Shown: positions 8,556 to 19,821, numbered from the stretch's first letter. The stretch: 64,000 nt of DNA from Ruegeria sp. 6PALISEP08 (GCF_001238295.1 NZ_LGXZ01000015.1:1-64000), one strand, 5' to 3'. Notes: generated by a model from the letters alone, not told the origin. Program-made: numbers and translations.

Positions 8556-9674
8556 CTACCAGTTTGCCAATAGTTCGCCCATGCGCTCTAGGCCAAGGTC
8601 GAGGTTGGCAGCAGCACCTCCCCCCACACCCAGTCGGATGTGGTTCTGCATCCCGTAAGACGAACCCGGTAGTAGAAATGTCCGATAGGGATCGGCGAGC
8701 AAGCGTTTGGCGAACACGTCGCCATCAATCCCATCGAGCCGTGCCAAACCAATTAATCCAGCCTGAGGTTTGACCCAATCGAGGTTGGGCTGATCGGCAA
8801 CAAACCTATCCAGGCGTTCCAGCGTTTTCACCCCAGCTGCCCGTGCAGTTTTCAAAGCCTGATTATATCGGTCAGACCTCAAGGCGATTTCGGCGATGAC
8901 TTCGCCAAGAATATTCATAATTTCGCTCGAGTTTTCCCGCAGAACAATAGCGTCCCAAATGAGATCTGAATCACGGCATATCATCCAGCCGGTGCGTAGC
9001 CCCTGGAGCCCCAGTGCCTTGGAAACGCTGCCCGTCGTGATACCCCTTGGATACAAACCAGCAATCGAAGGGGCACGGGACCCGTCCCACTCCAATCCCG
9101 CGTAAACCTCGTCAACAACCAGCCATGCACCTACGCGATCTGCGATTTGGACAAGCCTTTCCATCTCTGCTTGTGTCATCAACTGCCCGGTGGGGTTATT
9201 GGGGTTGGTCATAAAGATGAGCCGCGTGCGCGCTGTTACTGCGGCCTCAACTTTGTCGAGGGGCAATACCCAACCAGCACTCTCTTCGCGGTCGACAATT
9301 TTTAGCGTCGCGCCAACTGCCTCTGCCAATACGCCCGCTTGTGGCCAGCCCGGGCGTTCCGTTACGACTTCGTCGCCCGGTTGGACCAATTGCATGAATG
9401 CAAGATAATTGGCTTCCGCGGCGCCGGCGGTGATCAGAACGTCGTCTGGCTTGCAAACATCAGACAAGCCGGCGCGGTCCAAAACATGCCGTCGTAAAGC
9501 AGGTAGACCCCGAAAGCTCTTTTGGTTCCAATCCAACGGCAGCGCTGGATCCAGCGCATCCATGAACTCACCCAAACGCGGCGACTCGGACAAGGAAAAC
9601 CCAACGAAAGCTTCTGGATCCGCTTCCGTGGTATCCAGTAGGTATTGAAAAAGTGTGTGTATCTTGACTTTCAT
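8556..9674 (-). CDS. PLP-dependent aminotransferase, class I/II
   Basis: A 372-residue fold-type I PLP enzyme. Visible elements are the cofactor-phosphate binding ITAGAAEANYLAF, the conserved MTNPNNPTGQ, VVDEVYAGLEWDG with the pyridine-N aspartate, and the Schiff-base lysine in SVSKALGLQGLRTGW. The C-terminal arginine for the substrate carboxylate is likely in HIRLGVGGG. The substrate is not predictable; the sequence belongs to the broad group containing aspartate and capreomycidine-synthase-like enzymes. It is divergent from the metallo-hydrolase gene across a 41-base gap, so their promoters must overlap. Confidence 0.85.
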   Translation of the reverse strand: MKVKIHTLFQYLLDTTEADPEAFVGFSLSESPRLGEFMDALDPALPLDWNQKSFRGLPALRRHVLDRAGLSDVCKPDDVLITAGAAEANYLAFMQLVQPGDEVVTERPGWPQAGVLAEAVGATLKIVDREESAGWVLPLDKVEAAVTARTRLIFMTNPNNPTGQLMTQAEMERLVQIADRVGAWLVVDEVYAGLEWDGSRAPSIAGLYPRGITTGSVSKALGLQGLRTGWMICRDSDLIWDAIVLRENSSEIMNILGEVIAEIALRSDRYNQALKTARAAGVKTLERLDRFVADQPNLDWVKPQAGLIGLARLDGIDGDVFAKRLLADPYRTFLLPGSSYGMQNHIRLGVGGGAAANLDLGLERMGELLANW

Positions 9675-9715
9675 GCTCTACTCAAAATCTTTGTAGTCAA
9701 TCAGGGAGAGAGTCT

Positions 9716-10471
9716 GTGCAAGCAGAGGGATTTGTCAAAGGGCGACCGATTGACCTTGTGGTTTTGGACTACGGGCTGTTCAAGGTCCATTCCACTGGCC
9801 GCATCATAGGTATCTGCGGGTTTCTGATCCGAACAGATTTGGGAGAAGCAATACTCATCGACACTGGATTTCCTGAAAAATACGCCATTGATACCGACGC
9901 TGCGGTCAAAGAAGATCGATTGTTCGAGTTTGGCGAGGTTCTGAAGTGCGAACCTGATAATCTGCCACGCGCACAGCTGGCAAAACTCGGGCTTATTCCG
10001 TCAGACATTACATTACAGATTTGTACGCACTCCCATATCGACCATATCGGTGCATTGGGCGACTTTCCAAACAGTCCCATTCTCATCTCCTCTGCCGAGC
10101 GAGCCTTACCTCGCCCCTTGTATTGGGGCGATATGCGGCCGATGGAATGGCCCGAGCAGGATTACCTGGTTATTGATGACGACGTAGAAATTGGATCAGG
10201 TATCTTCGTTTTGATGGCACCCGGTCATGCGCCTGGCCAGATCGCGGTAATGGTCGATCTTCCGTCGGGGGCGATTTTATTGACCAGTGATGCGATTTCC
10301 CGACCAGCAGAAATCGACGAGAAGTTTGCCGGGTCTTGGGACGAAGATGCAGCAATTGCCAGCGCAGACAGGTTGATGCGTCTGGCATCCGAGCGAGATG
10401 CCTTTGTAATCTATGGGCATTGTCCAAAGCAGTGGGGTGTTCTGAAGAAAGCACCAGAAGTCTACAGCTGA
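9716..10471 (+). CDS. Metallo-beta-lactamase fold hydrolase, N-acyl homoserine lactonase-like
   Basis: A 251-residue metallo-beta-lactamase-fold hydrolase. The zinc motif HSHIDH lies in ICTHSHIDHIGALGDF near residue 107. Further metal ligands are likely the histidine in APGHAPGQ, the aspartate in LLTSDAIS and the histidine in VIYGHCP. Overall length and arrangement (GFLIRTDLGEAILIDTGFP, then the zinc core) resemble the AttM/AhlD family that opens acyl-homoserine lactones. Other lactones or esters are equally possible. The start is GTG after a GGGAGAG element. Confidence 0.78.
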   Translation: MQAEGFVKGRPIDLVVLDYGLFKVHSTGRIIGICGFLIRTDLGEAILIDTGFPEKYAIDTDAAVKEDRLFEFGEVLKCEPDNLPRAQLAKLGLIPSDITLQICTHSHIDHIGALGDFPNSPILISSAERALPRPLYWGDMRPMEWPEQDYLVIDDDVEIGSGIFVLMAPGHAPGQIAVMVDLPSGAILLTSDAISRPAEIDEKFAGSWDEDAAIASADRLMRLASERDAFVIYGHCPKQWGVLKKAPEVYS

Positions 10472-10519
10472 TCCCACCCCTTGGACCATTTTTCCGGAAA
10501 GTGATGTCGCACCAAAGAA

Positions 10520-11248
10520 TTATCTGACGTCGCGCCCTTGGTTCAGAATAATCACATTCCCACTGGAAACGTCCCCTGCCGGTGAAATGAGAAAACCAAC
10601 CCAAGAGGCGATTTGCTCAGGTAGCATCGCATGACCATGTGGCATGGCACTAACGGCTTTCCTCAAGACTTCCTCGGTCAAGACATTGAACAACGGTGTC
10701 TCAGTCATGGCAGGTGCCAGAGAATTTACACAGATTTTATCCTGTGCGTATCGACGGGCGAGGTCTTTTGTAAGGGTATCCATCGCTGCTTTTGACGCGC
10801 GGTAGTGCGGAGGGTCGAACACATCGAAATTGTAAGCACCGTTCGATGAGATATTTACAATCTTTTTGATGCCTTCGCGTTCTAACATCAATTGGACCGC
10901 TTGCTGGCAACAATGGAATGCAGAATTAAAGTTGATTGCCATCTGCTTTTCGAGTTCCTCGGGCGGAATGTGCGGGAAGTCAGACATAAAGCAGGTGCCA
11001 GCGTTGTTTACCAAAGCATCCAGACCTCCATGGGCTGTCCTTATGCGCTCAAACGTTTGAGCCACGGCCATAGGATCAGTTAAGTCAACGTAAATAGGTG
11101 TGAAGTCCGAACTAAATTCTGATGCCAGTTCGTTCAGACGCTCTTCTTTGAGGTCCAGACCAATCACATGCAATCCGTTTGTCTGCAATTGGCGGCAGAT
11201 GGCCTGCCCCATCCCTCCCGCGGCGCCGGTCACAACCGCTGTCTTCAT
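10520..11248 (-). CDS. Short-chain dehydrogenase/reductase
   Basis: A 242-residue classical SDR. The nucleotide-binding motif TGAAGGMGQAI is near residue 7, NNAG near residue 84, the catalytic serine in NISSNGAYN near residue 135, and YRASK near residue 150 carries the Tyr and Lys. Acidic residues in the GLDLKEERL segment suggest NAD preference. The substrate is unknown. It sits alone, convergent with the metallo-hydrolase gene and separated by about 360 bases from gyrB. A Shine-Dalgarno AGGAG precedes the ATG. Confidence 0.87.
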   Translation of the reverse strand: MKTAVVTGAAGGMGQAICRQLQTNGLHVIGLDLKEERLNELASEFSSDFTPIYVDLTDPMAVAQTFERIRTAHGGLDALVNNAGTCFMSDFPHIPPEELEKQMAINFNSAFHCCQQAVQLMLEREGIKKIVNISSNGAYNFDVFDPPHYRASKAAMDTLTKDLARRYAQDKICVNSLAPAMTETPLFNVLTEEVLRKAVSAMPHGHAMLPEQIASWVGFLISPAGDVSSGNVIILNQGRDVR

Positions 11249-11607
11249 GGTAACTCCTCCTACCTAGGTATGATTTGGGATACTTCGAATTAAAGAAGGA
11301 AACTCATAACCCTTTTTTCTGAAAGCGGCGAAAGCCAATTTCGTTTAATTCAGTGCACGTTCGTTTTGGGCTCAAGCTAGACTTTGCAAAGTCAGCTTTC
11401 TGCGCATCGCAGACCTTCGCGAGAATCCAAGGTTCCTTAGGGAGGCCCTTTGTGGGATTGAGCAATGCAAAGGGCCATAATCGCGACGACTAAGCCATAA
11501 ACTGATTGAATTCGTCGCTAATGCAGACAAACGCGCAGCGCAAAACTATGGGCGAACTACGCAAACTTATGGGGTGCGCGAAGTGTTATGCGCAAACCTA
11601 CACACAG
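11249..11607. other. intergenic region with an inverted repeat
   Basis: This 359-base gap lies downstream of gyrB and upstream of the SDR gene, both on the minus strand. It contains a perfect nine-base inverted repeat, GGCCCTTTG at 11444-11452 and CAAAGGGCC at 11468-11476, with a 15-base loop. No T-run follows on either strand, so it is not a typical intrinsic terminator. I see no gene in the rest. Confidence 0.5.
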
Positions 11608-14025
<2,418 letters not shown>

Positions 14026-14139
14026 TCAGTCAGTACCTATATTATTTTGGTAACTTATACGTTTTCTTGTGGGGATTGTCACGCGATCCCCCAATATTTT
14101 GTGTTTGTATGAGTTGTTTTTTGCCCGCCCGGGCCCGGC

Positions 14140-14712
14140 TCATAGCCGGTCGATATCAGACGCGATATCCGCAGCAATTTCCAGCGCATCGACATCCTTG
14201 CGTTCCGCCGACAATCGCAGCCCGAGAATGTCTGACTGATACCGCGCTGCCAGCCGATCCGGATCATGATCAGCCCTGATTTCGCCTGTTTCCTGAGCAC
14301 TTCGAAACAACTCAGCAAAACATGCCTTCATCTCAGTCATGTGGCGCGCAGCCTGATCCGCAAGATCGTGATCCTTCGCCTGCAACTCGGCAAATGTCTT
14401 TGCCAGCATGCAAGCCTTCGTCGGGTTCTCGACGGCCTCAATTACCAAACGAGGTTGCGCTTTCAGCGCTTCCTTCGGGCCCAGCTTCTCCGCCAGGGCC
14501 TTTATGCGTGCGACACCCTCATTCGCATAGCTCTCCAGCGTCAGAGCATAGAGCGCATCCTTCGACCCGAAGGCCGCATAGAAACTGCCAGGTTTCAGTT
14601 TCAATTCCCGCTCCAGATCCTTCAGCGATGTCCCAGCCCAGCCCTGACGCCAGAAGATATCTCTCGCCTTTGCGATCAATGCGTCACGGTCATATGCGGG
14701 TTTGCGGGGCAT
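14140..14712 (-). CDS. TetR family transcriptional regulator
   Basis: A 190-residue TetR/AcrR-type repressor. The N-terminal helix-turn-helix covers YDRDALIAKARDIFWRQGWAGTSLKDLERELKLKPGSFYAAFGSKDALY, typical of the family; the remainder is a helical ligand-binding domain ending LRLSAERKDVDALEIAADIA. The ATG at 14712 is preferred, giving MPRKPAYD at the N-terminus; an ATG at 14718 or a TTG at 14724 is also possible. It is divergent from the AhpD-like gene, and two similar palindromic sites lie between them, so it probably represses both. The inducer is unknown. Confidence 0.87.
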   Translation of the reverse strand: MPRKPAYDRDALIAKARDIFWRQGWAGTSLKDLERELKLKPGSFYAAFGSKDALYALTLESYANEGVARIKALAEKLGPKEALKAQPRLVIEAVENPTKACMLAKTFAELQAKDHDLADQAARHMTEMKACFAELFRSAQETGEIRADHDPDRLAARYQSDILGLRLSAERKDVDALEIAADIASDIDRL

Positions 14713-14727
14713 CAGCATCACCAATTC

Positions 14728-14767
14728 TTGAACGTTCGCTCAAATATATACTTGAGTGATCGCTCAA
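14728..14767. promoter_or_regulatory. tandem TetR operator candidates
   Basis: Two related 16-base sites, TTGAACGTTCGCTCAA (14728-14743) and TTGAGTGATCGCTCAA (14752-14767), start 24 bases apart in the gap between the divergent tetR and ahpD-like genes. They share TTGA....TCGCTCAA. The second is nearly perfectly palindromic within CTTGAG...CTCAAG. Position and symmetry fit autoregulation by the adjacent TetR protein. Confidence 0.6.
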
Positions 14768-14812
14768 GAAACCCTAAATACGATCCATCGCGCCACAAAC
14801 AGGAGTTCCGAC

Positions 14813-15379
14813 ATGGCCACTTTCCCGTCTCATGACCTCGAAACCGCCCCTGAAAGGTCAAAACCACTTCTTGAAAAATCTCAGGCCGCATTTGGTCGCT
14901 TGCCTGGCCTGCACAAGGTGATGGCCGAAAGCCCTCAACACCTGGAAGGTTATCAGGTCCTGCATGGCCTGTTCCTGCAGACCGATTTCGACAATGAAGA
15001 GAAAACCGTCGTCTGGCAGACCATCAACGTGGAAAACGAATGCCACTACTGCGTGCCCGCGCACACCGGCATCGCCAAGATGATGAAGGTCTCGGACGAG
15101 ATTTCCGAGGCCCTGCGCAACGAAACTCCGCTGCCCTCAGCCAAGCTTGAGGCGCTGCGTACCTTCACCCTGCAGGTGATGGAAACACGCGGCAACCCGA
15201 CCGAGGAACAGCTGCAGGCGTTCTTTGACGCGGGCTATTCGCACCGTGCGGTTCTGGATGTGGTGCTGGGTCTGGCGCAGAAAACCATGTCGAACTACGT
15301 CAACCACATGGCCAAAACCCCGGTCGACGAAGTTATGCGCGGCTTCCTGTGGGAACGTAAAGTCAGCGAACCGGCCTAA
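14813..15379 (+). CDS. AhpD-like/carboxymuconolactone decarboxylase family protein
   Basis: A 188-residue all-helical AhpD-like protein. The redox motif ENECHYCVPAHTG near residue 77 has the CxxC pair and the histidine seen in alkylhydroperoxidase-type members, which argues for peroxidase or disulfide activity rather than decarboxylation. The ATG at 14813 is chosen because AGGAG lies seven bases upstream; the longer frame runs through the operator. Control by the divergent TetR gene is likely. Its stop overlaps the stop of recF, which converges on it. Confidence 0.85.
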   Translation: MATFPSHDLETAPERSKPLLEKSQAAFGRLPGLHKVMAESPQHLEGYQVLHGLFLQTDFDNEEKTVVWQTINVENECHYCVPAHTGIAKMMKVSDEISEALRNETPLPSAKLEALRTFTLQVMETRGNPTEEQLQAFFDAGYSHRAVLDVVLGLAQKTMSNYVNHMAKTPVDEVMRGFLWERKVSEPA

Positions 15380-16473
15380 GCAGCCACGACCGAGCCCTCA
15401 ACGCCTTCGGTAACCACCAGCGATTGAGCTCGGTCCCCCAGTTCCGCAAACAGTTCAGGCCCGGTGCCCGTCATCCAGGCCTGAGCCCCCAGCGCGCAAA
15501 TCTCGTCATAAAGCGCCGCGCGCCGATCCGCGTCAAGATGGGCGGCCACCTCATCTAACAGAACAATTGGCGGCGCCCCCACCATCCCGGCCAGCGCCCG
15601 CGCGTTCGACAAGATCAACGAAACCAAAAGCGCCTTCTGTTCTCCGGTTGAACAATCTTTGGCCGGAACGCCCTTCGCCGCAAACACACCGTACAAGTCT
15701 GAACGATGAGGCCCAACCAAAGTCCGGCCTGCCGCCAGATCACGGAACCGACTTTCGCTCAAAGCCTCACGCAGATCCTCTGTCGACCGGGGCATCGCGC
15801 CTTCCGTTTGCACCAGTTCCAGTTCAGCAGACGGAAAAGCCGTTTCCGCAAGTTCCTGTGCCGCGCGCAGATGCTCCAGCGCCGCCAGACGCGCCATATG
15901 AATGCGATGTCCCGTCTCGGCCAACTGCCCCTCAAGCGCGGCATACCAATGCGCATCACGCACCTGCTCTTTCAGCAGACGGTTCCGTTCCCGCATGGCT
16001 TTTTCATAGGTTAAAGACGCTTCGGCATGGGCCGGGTCAAAGCTCAGCGCGATACGGTCCAGAAACCGCCGCCGCCCCTCGGCCCCTTCGATCCATAGCC
16101 GGTCCATCGAAGGCACCAGCCACACAACCCGCGCCAGTTTCCCCAACTCGATCTGGTTCGAGGTTTTTTCGTCAATCCGAACCTGCCGCGCCGCGCCGCC
16201 CTCGGACCAGGTTTCGATCTCATAACGCTGCCCCTGCGCGTCCAATACCCCAGACAACTTCCAGCCCAGCGCCTCGGGCCGTCGCGCCATCTCAGCCGCG
16301 CTCGCCCGTCGCATCCCGCGCCCGGGTGAAAACAGGGACACCGCTTCCAATATGTTGGTCTTGCCCGCGCCGTTGGGTCCATGAATGGCAACGGGCCGTC
16401 CATCCAACGACAACCGCGCCAGTTTATGAGATCGAAAATGCGAGACCGTAAGTTCGGTCAGGGCCAATCCCAT
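15376..16473 (-). CDS. recF: DNA replication and repair protein RecF
   Basis: A 365-residue RecF, the SMC-like ATPase that helps load RecA at single-strand gaps. Walker A GPNGAGKTN is near residue 30, the ABC-type signature is in DCSTGEQKALLVSLILSNA, and Walker B is in IVLLDEVAAHLD near residue 313. The ATG at 16473 is used because MGLALTELTVSHFRSHK is the usual N-terminus and GGGAGGGG lies just upstream. It lies downstream of dnaN with an intergenic repeat in between, and its last bases overlap the convergent ahpD-like gene. Confidence 0.96.
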   Translation of the reverse strand: MGLALTELTVSHFRSHKLARLSLDGRPVAIHGPNGAGKTNILEAVSLFSPGRGMRRASAAEMARRPEALGWKLSGVLDAQGQRYEIETWSEGGAARQVRIDEKTSNQIELGKLARVVWLVPSMDRLWIEGAEGRRRFLDRIALSFDPAHAEASLTYEKAMRERNRLLKEQVRDAHWYAALEGQLAETGHRIHMARLAALEHLRAAQELAETAFPSAELELVQTEGAMPRSTEDLREALSESRFRDLAAGRTLVGPHRSDLYGVFAAKGVPAKDCSTGEQKALLVSLILSNARALAGMVGAPPIVLLDEVAAHLDADRRAALYDEICALGAQAWMTGTGPELFAELGDRAQSLVVTEGVEGSVVAA

Positions 16474-16482
16474 GACCCCTCC

Positions 16483-16515
16483 CTTCATCTTTTCAAAAAT
16501 ACTCCCGCCGGAGGC
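16483..16515. repeat. Rhodobacterales-type intergenic repeat, copy 1
   Basis: A 33-base sequence in the recF-dnaN gap that reads CTTCATCTTTTCAAAAATAC followed by TCCCGCCGGAGGC. The same sequence, with one or two changes, occurs at 61103-61135, and a degenerate copy occurs at 24392. The 3' part CTCCCGCCGGAG forms a small near-palindrome. On the minus strand the A-run reads as U-rich sequence, so a termination or RNA-stability role is conceivable. Confidence 0.7.
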
Positions 16516-16532
16516 TTGGCGCGTCAGCGCGA

Positions 16533-17654
16533 TCAGACGCGCATCGGCATGACCACATAAACCGCGCTGAGATCATTGCCTTCACGCATCAGCGTTGGGT
16601 CTCCAGCCGAATTGAACAGAAAAACCGCGTTCTCACGATCGACCTGAGACGCAATCTCCAGCAGGTATTTGGCGTTGAACCCGATCTCCAGCCGTTCGTC
16701 GCCGTATGCAACGGCCAGCTCTTCTTCAGCCGCGCCGCTATCTGGCGCGTTGACGGACAGGATCAGCTTGTCACCGTCCAGTTGCAGCTTCACCGCCCGA
16801 GACCGTTCCGAAGACACAGTGGCCACTCGGTCGACGGCCTGCGCGAACTCGGCAGCATCGACCTCAAGCTTGCGGGTGTTCCCTTGCGGGATGACGCGTG
16901 TGTAATCGGGGAAGGTGCCATCGATGACTTTCGAGGTCAGCGTAATATCCGGCGTGGCAAAGCGCACCTTGGTTTCGCTGACCGAAACGGCGATATCCAT
17001 TTCATCGTCATCCAGCAGCTTGCGCAACTCACCCACGGTTTTGCGCGGAACAATCACTCCGGGCATGTCTGCCGCCCCGTCCGGCAGATCCGCATCGATA
17101 CGCGCCAGACGGTGGCCATCGGTGGCCACACAGCGCAGAACCTTACCGCTGTCCGAGCCGTCAGCGACGTGCATGTAGACACCATTCAGATAATACCGGG
17201 TCTCTTCCGTCGAGATGGCGAATTTCGATTTGTCGAACAACCGGCGCAGCAGTGCCGCCGACGCGGTGAAATTCGATTGATATTCCGAGGACGCCATTAC
17301 CGGGAAATCCTCTTTTGGCAGCGTCGCCAGCGAGAAATTCGACCGCCCCGCCTCAACCGTCAGACGGCCTGCAGCGCTGTCAGCGGTCAGCGTGACCAAC
17401 GCACCGTCGGGCAGTTTGCGCACGATTTCATGCAAGGTGGTCGCCGCAACTGTGGTCGCCCCGGCTTTCTCGACCTGCGCCGGAGCCTTGTCGACCACTT
17501 CAATGTCCAGATCGGTGGCGCGGAACTGCGCCACATCGCCTTCAGCCTCAATCAGCACGTTGGCAAGTATGGGAATGGTATTGCGGCGTTCCACTACGGA
17601 TTGGGCCTGCGAAACGGCCTTGAGAAGGGTGCCGCGTTCGATGCTGATCTTCAT
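16533..17654 (-). CDS. dnaN: DNA polymerase III subunit beta (sliding clamp)
   Basis: A 373-residue beta clamp that encircles DNA and tethers polymerase III and other partners. It starts MKISIERGTLLKAVSQAQSVVERRNTIPIL, has the three repeated clamp domains, the FPDYTRVIP segment near residue 240, and ends with the canonical AVYVVMPMRV that forms part of the partner-binding pocket. Length is standard for alphaproteobacteria. It lies downstream of dnaA, separated by a strong terminator, so it should have its own promoter in the 17655-17820 gap. Confidence 0.98.
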   Translation of the reverse strand: MKISIERGTLLKAVSQAQSVVERRNTIPILANVLIEAEGDVAQFRATDLDIEVVDKAPAQVEKAGATTVAATTLHEIVRKLPDGALVTLTADSAAGRLTVEAGRSNFSLATLPKEDFPVMASSEYQSNFTASAALLRRLFDKSKFAISTEETRYYLNGVYMHVADGSDSGKVLRCVATDGHRLARIDADLPDGAADMPGVIVPRKTVGELRKLLDDDEMDIAVSVSETKVRFATPDITLTSKVIDGTFPDYTRVIPQGNTRKLEVDAAEFAQAVDRVATVSSERSRAVKLQLDGDKLILSVNAPDSGAAEEELAVAYGDERLEIGFNAKYLLEIASQVDRENAVFLFNSAGDPTLMREGNDLSAVYVVMPMRV

Positions 17655-17824
17655 ACCCTCAGTTCCTCTGACTTGCGTACCGACATGGGCGGGACTGGCA
17701 CGTTAGCGGTTCCACCCTGAGGCACAAGGATTTTTTACGGATTTCTGGGTTGGAATACCCCAAGCGTCAAGGGCAGCGTGCCCGGCAGGCATCAGTTCCG
17801 GTCCAACCGTGGATAAATGCGCAC

Positions 17825-17863
17825 AAGAAAATGCCCCGGAATGTATGTCCGGGGCATTTTCTT
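17825..17863. terminator. bidirectional terminator downstream of dnaA
   Basis: A perfect 16-base inverted repeat, AAGAAAATGCCCCGGA and TCCGGGGCATTTTCTT, with a seven-base loop. The GC core is flanked by A and T tracts, so it can work in both directions. It lies 17 bases after the dnaA stop and separates dnaA from dnaN. Confidence 0.88.
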
Positions 17864-17879
17864 ACAATGCAGGCGCGGA

Positions 17880-19265
17880 TCAGGCTTCGAGCGCCCGGCG
17901 CAGCATTTCCACATCTTCAGCGATCTGACCATCGGTCAACTTCAGCTCTTCGATGCGTTTCACACCATGCATGACTGTTGTATGGTCCCGCCCGCCAAAA
18001 CGGCGGCCAATCTCTGGCAAAGAGCGACTGGTGAGCTGTTTGCATAGATACATCGCCACCTGACGCGGACGCGCGTAAGAGCGCAGGCGCTTGGGGCCGA
18101 TGATATCAGAAAGGCGAATGTTGTAGTACTCGGACACTTTCCGCTGGATCTCTTCAACGGTGATTTTGCGTTCCGAGGCCCGCAGCACATCTGCCAGACA
18201 ATCCTGCGTCAACTCCATATCGATCTCGCGACCAACCAGCGAAGCGAAGGCGAATAGGCGAGTCAGAGCGCCTTCCAGCACGCGGACATTGGTCGAGATA
18301 CGATGGGCCAGGAATTCCAGAACACCGTCGGCAATCGACAAATCGGGATACGAACTGCTGTATTGCTGAACCTTGTTCTGCAAGATGCCCAGCCGCAGTT
18401 CATAATCGGTCGGGTGCAGGTCAACCACCAAGCCACATTGCAGGCGCGACTTCACACGGTCTTCCAGATCCTTGATCTCACCCGGAGCGCGGTCGGCCGA
18501 AATGATGATCTGCTTGTTCTGATCCACCAGCGCATTGAAGGTGTGAAAGAACTCTTCCTGGGTCGAATCCTTGCCCGCGATGAATTGCACGTCATCCACC
18601 ATCAACACATCGACCGACCGGAACAGGTGTTTGAAATCCATCATCCGGCGTTCGCGCAGGGCCTGAACAAAGCGATACATGAATTGCTCGGCGGACAGGT
18701 AGAGCACGTTCAACTCAGGATGCTTGGTTTTCAGTTCCCATGCGATGGCGTGCATCAGGTGGGTTTTACCCAAACCCACGCCGCCATACAGAACCAGCGG
18801 GTTGAACGTCACGGGACCACCTTCCGACACTCGGCGCGCGGCGGCATGGGCCAGTTCGTTGGGTTTGCCCACAACAAAACTGTCAAAGGTAAAGCGGGAA
18901 TCCAGCGGCGCGGCCTGCAGCGAATCCAGTGCATCTTGCGCAACTTCCGTCACAGGTGCGGTAACGCGTTCCGGATCTGCTGCACGGGTCGCCGGAACCG
19001 TCGGCTTCGGACGTGCCGGGGAATTTGCAGCAACATGGAAATCCAGTCGCTGTACAGTTTCACCCGCTGTGTTCAGCTCATACAAGATAAGGTCTGCAAA
19101 ATTCTGACTGACGTAGTTGCCCATAAAATTGGTCGGCACGGAAAAGACCGCTACGCCATTCTGCAGCTCCTTGAATTCCAAAGGCTCGATCCAGGTAGTG
19201 TAATTGTTCCGACCAACAGCCTTCAGCAACTTGTTTCGCAATAGTCCCCATTTCTCTTGTGTCAT
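17880..19265 (-). CDS. dnaA: Chromosomal replication initiator DnaA
   Basis: A 461-residue DnaA, the AAA+ initiator that binds and melts the replication origin. Domain I spans the first 85 residues (partner interaction), followed by a proline/alanine-rich linker. The AAA+ core has Walker A GGVGLGKTHLMHA near residue 160 and Walker B VLMVDDVQFI near residue 220. The C-terminal DNA-binding domain has SYARPRQVAMYL and the DnaA-box recognition motif GGRDHTTVMHG. The start is the ATG of MTQEKWG. A long leader region with hairpins precedes it. Confidence 0.98.
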   Translation of the reverse strand: MTQEKWGLLRNKLLKAVGRNNYTTWIEPLEFKELQNGVAVFSVPTNFMGNYVSQNFADLILYELNTAGETVQRLDFHVAANSPARPKPTVPATRAADPERVTAPVTEVAQDALDSLQAAPLDSRFTFDSFVVGKPNELAHAAARRVSEGGPVTFNPLVLYGGVGLGKTHLMHAIAWELKTKHPELNVLYLSAEQFMYRFVQALRERRMMDFKHLFRSVDVLMVDDVQFIAGKDSTQEEFFHTFNALVDQNKQIIISADRAPGEIKDLEDRVKSRLQCGLVVDLHPTDYELRLGILQNKVQQYSSSYPDLSIADGVLEFLAHRISTNVRVLEGALTRLFAFASLVGREIDMELTQDCLADVLRASERKITVEEIQRKVSEYYNIRLSDIIGPKRLRSYARPRQVAMYLCKQLTSRSLPEIGRRFGGRDHTTVMHGVKRIEELKLTDGQIAEDVEMLRRALEA

Positions 19266-19744
19266 TCAGCGCCTCACGCATCCCATTCTTATTGGCCTGT
19301 CGGCCTTATTCATACAACCCGGTTGCCCGGTTAAGAATTCACACGCTCAAAGCTATCCCGTCGCCAAACCTGACCGGTTTGGCGGGATGTCTTCACGAAT
19401 ACGCGCATGTCCGGAAGCAGACGCTCGGCAATAGGCGAGCGTCCGGAAACCGGGCTGCATTTCGTACTCTCATTTTATTAGACAGGGCCGAGAGTACCGG
19501 GTTTATCCCGGAGTTCACGGCAGATCGGCAGCCTGACAACAGCCAGTCGTCGACAACTTCTTCCAATCGCCCTGATGCCCGTCAGTCCGACCAGAGAAAC
19601 AGCCTGTCCCCCCAAGCGAGTGAATCGCTGACATCAGTGGTAGCAAGATGGGATAGGGCCCGGCAACGAAACTCTGATATTGACTCGGTTCTTTGACCGA
19701 AAGAATCTCTCAGATTTGTGAAGGCGCGGTTTTCGGGCAACACG
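19266..19744. other. dnaA upstream region with two inverted repeats
   Basis: A 479-base gap between dnaA and the rpsT terminator, without a convincing gene. It contains perfect eight-base inverted repeats GACGCTCG/CGAGCGTC (19420-19427 and 19436-19443, loop 8) and GTACTCTC/GAGAGTAC (19464-19471 and 19490-19497, loop 18). Both would lie in the dnaA leader or promoter. No cluster of DnaA boxes (TTATCCACA) is present, so it does not look like the replication origin. Confidence 0.55.
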
Positions 19745-19771
19745 AAAAAAGGCGCCGCTCTACGCGACGCC
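19745..19771 (-). terminator. rpsT terminator
   Basis: On the minus strand an eight-base stem, GGCGTCGC pairing with GCGGCGCC (one G-U pair) around a five-base loop, is followed directly by six T residues. It lies 50 bases after the rpsT stop. Confidence 0.82.
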
Positions 19772-19821
19772 CTGAATATTATATCAGCCCTGCTGACATG
19801 ACCCATGGTCAATCTGAGGCA

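Noticed and set aside
17808..17816. Possible DnaA box and replication origin near dnaA
   Set aside because: CGTGGATAA matches the DnaA box in eight of nine bases but is single; no cluster or AT-rich unwinding region was found, and the gap is only the dnaA-dnaN spacer.
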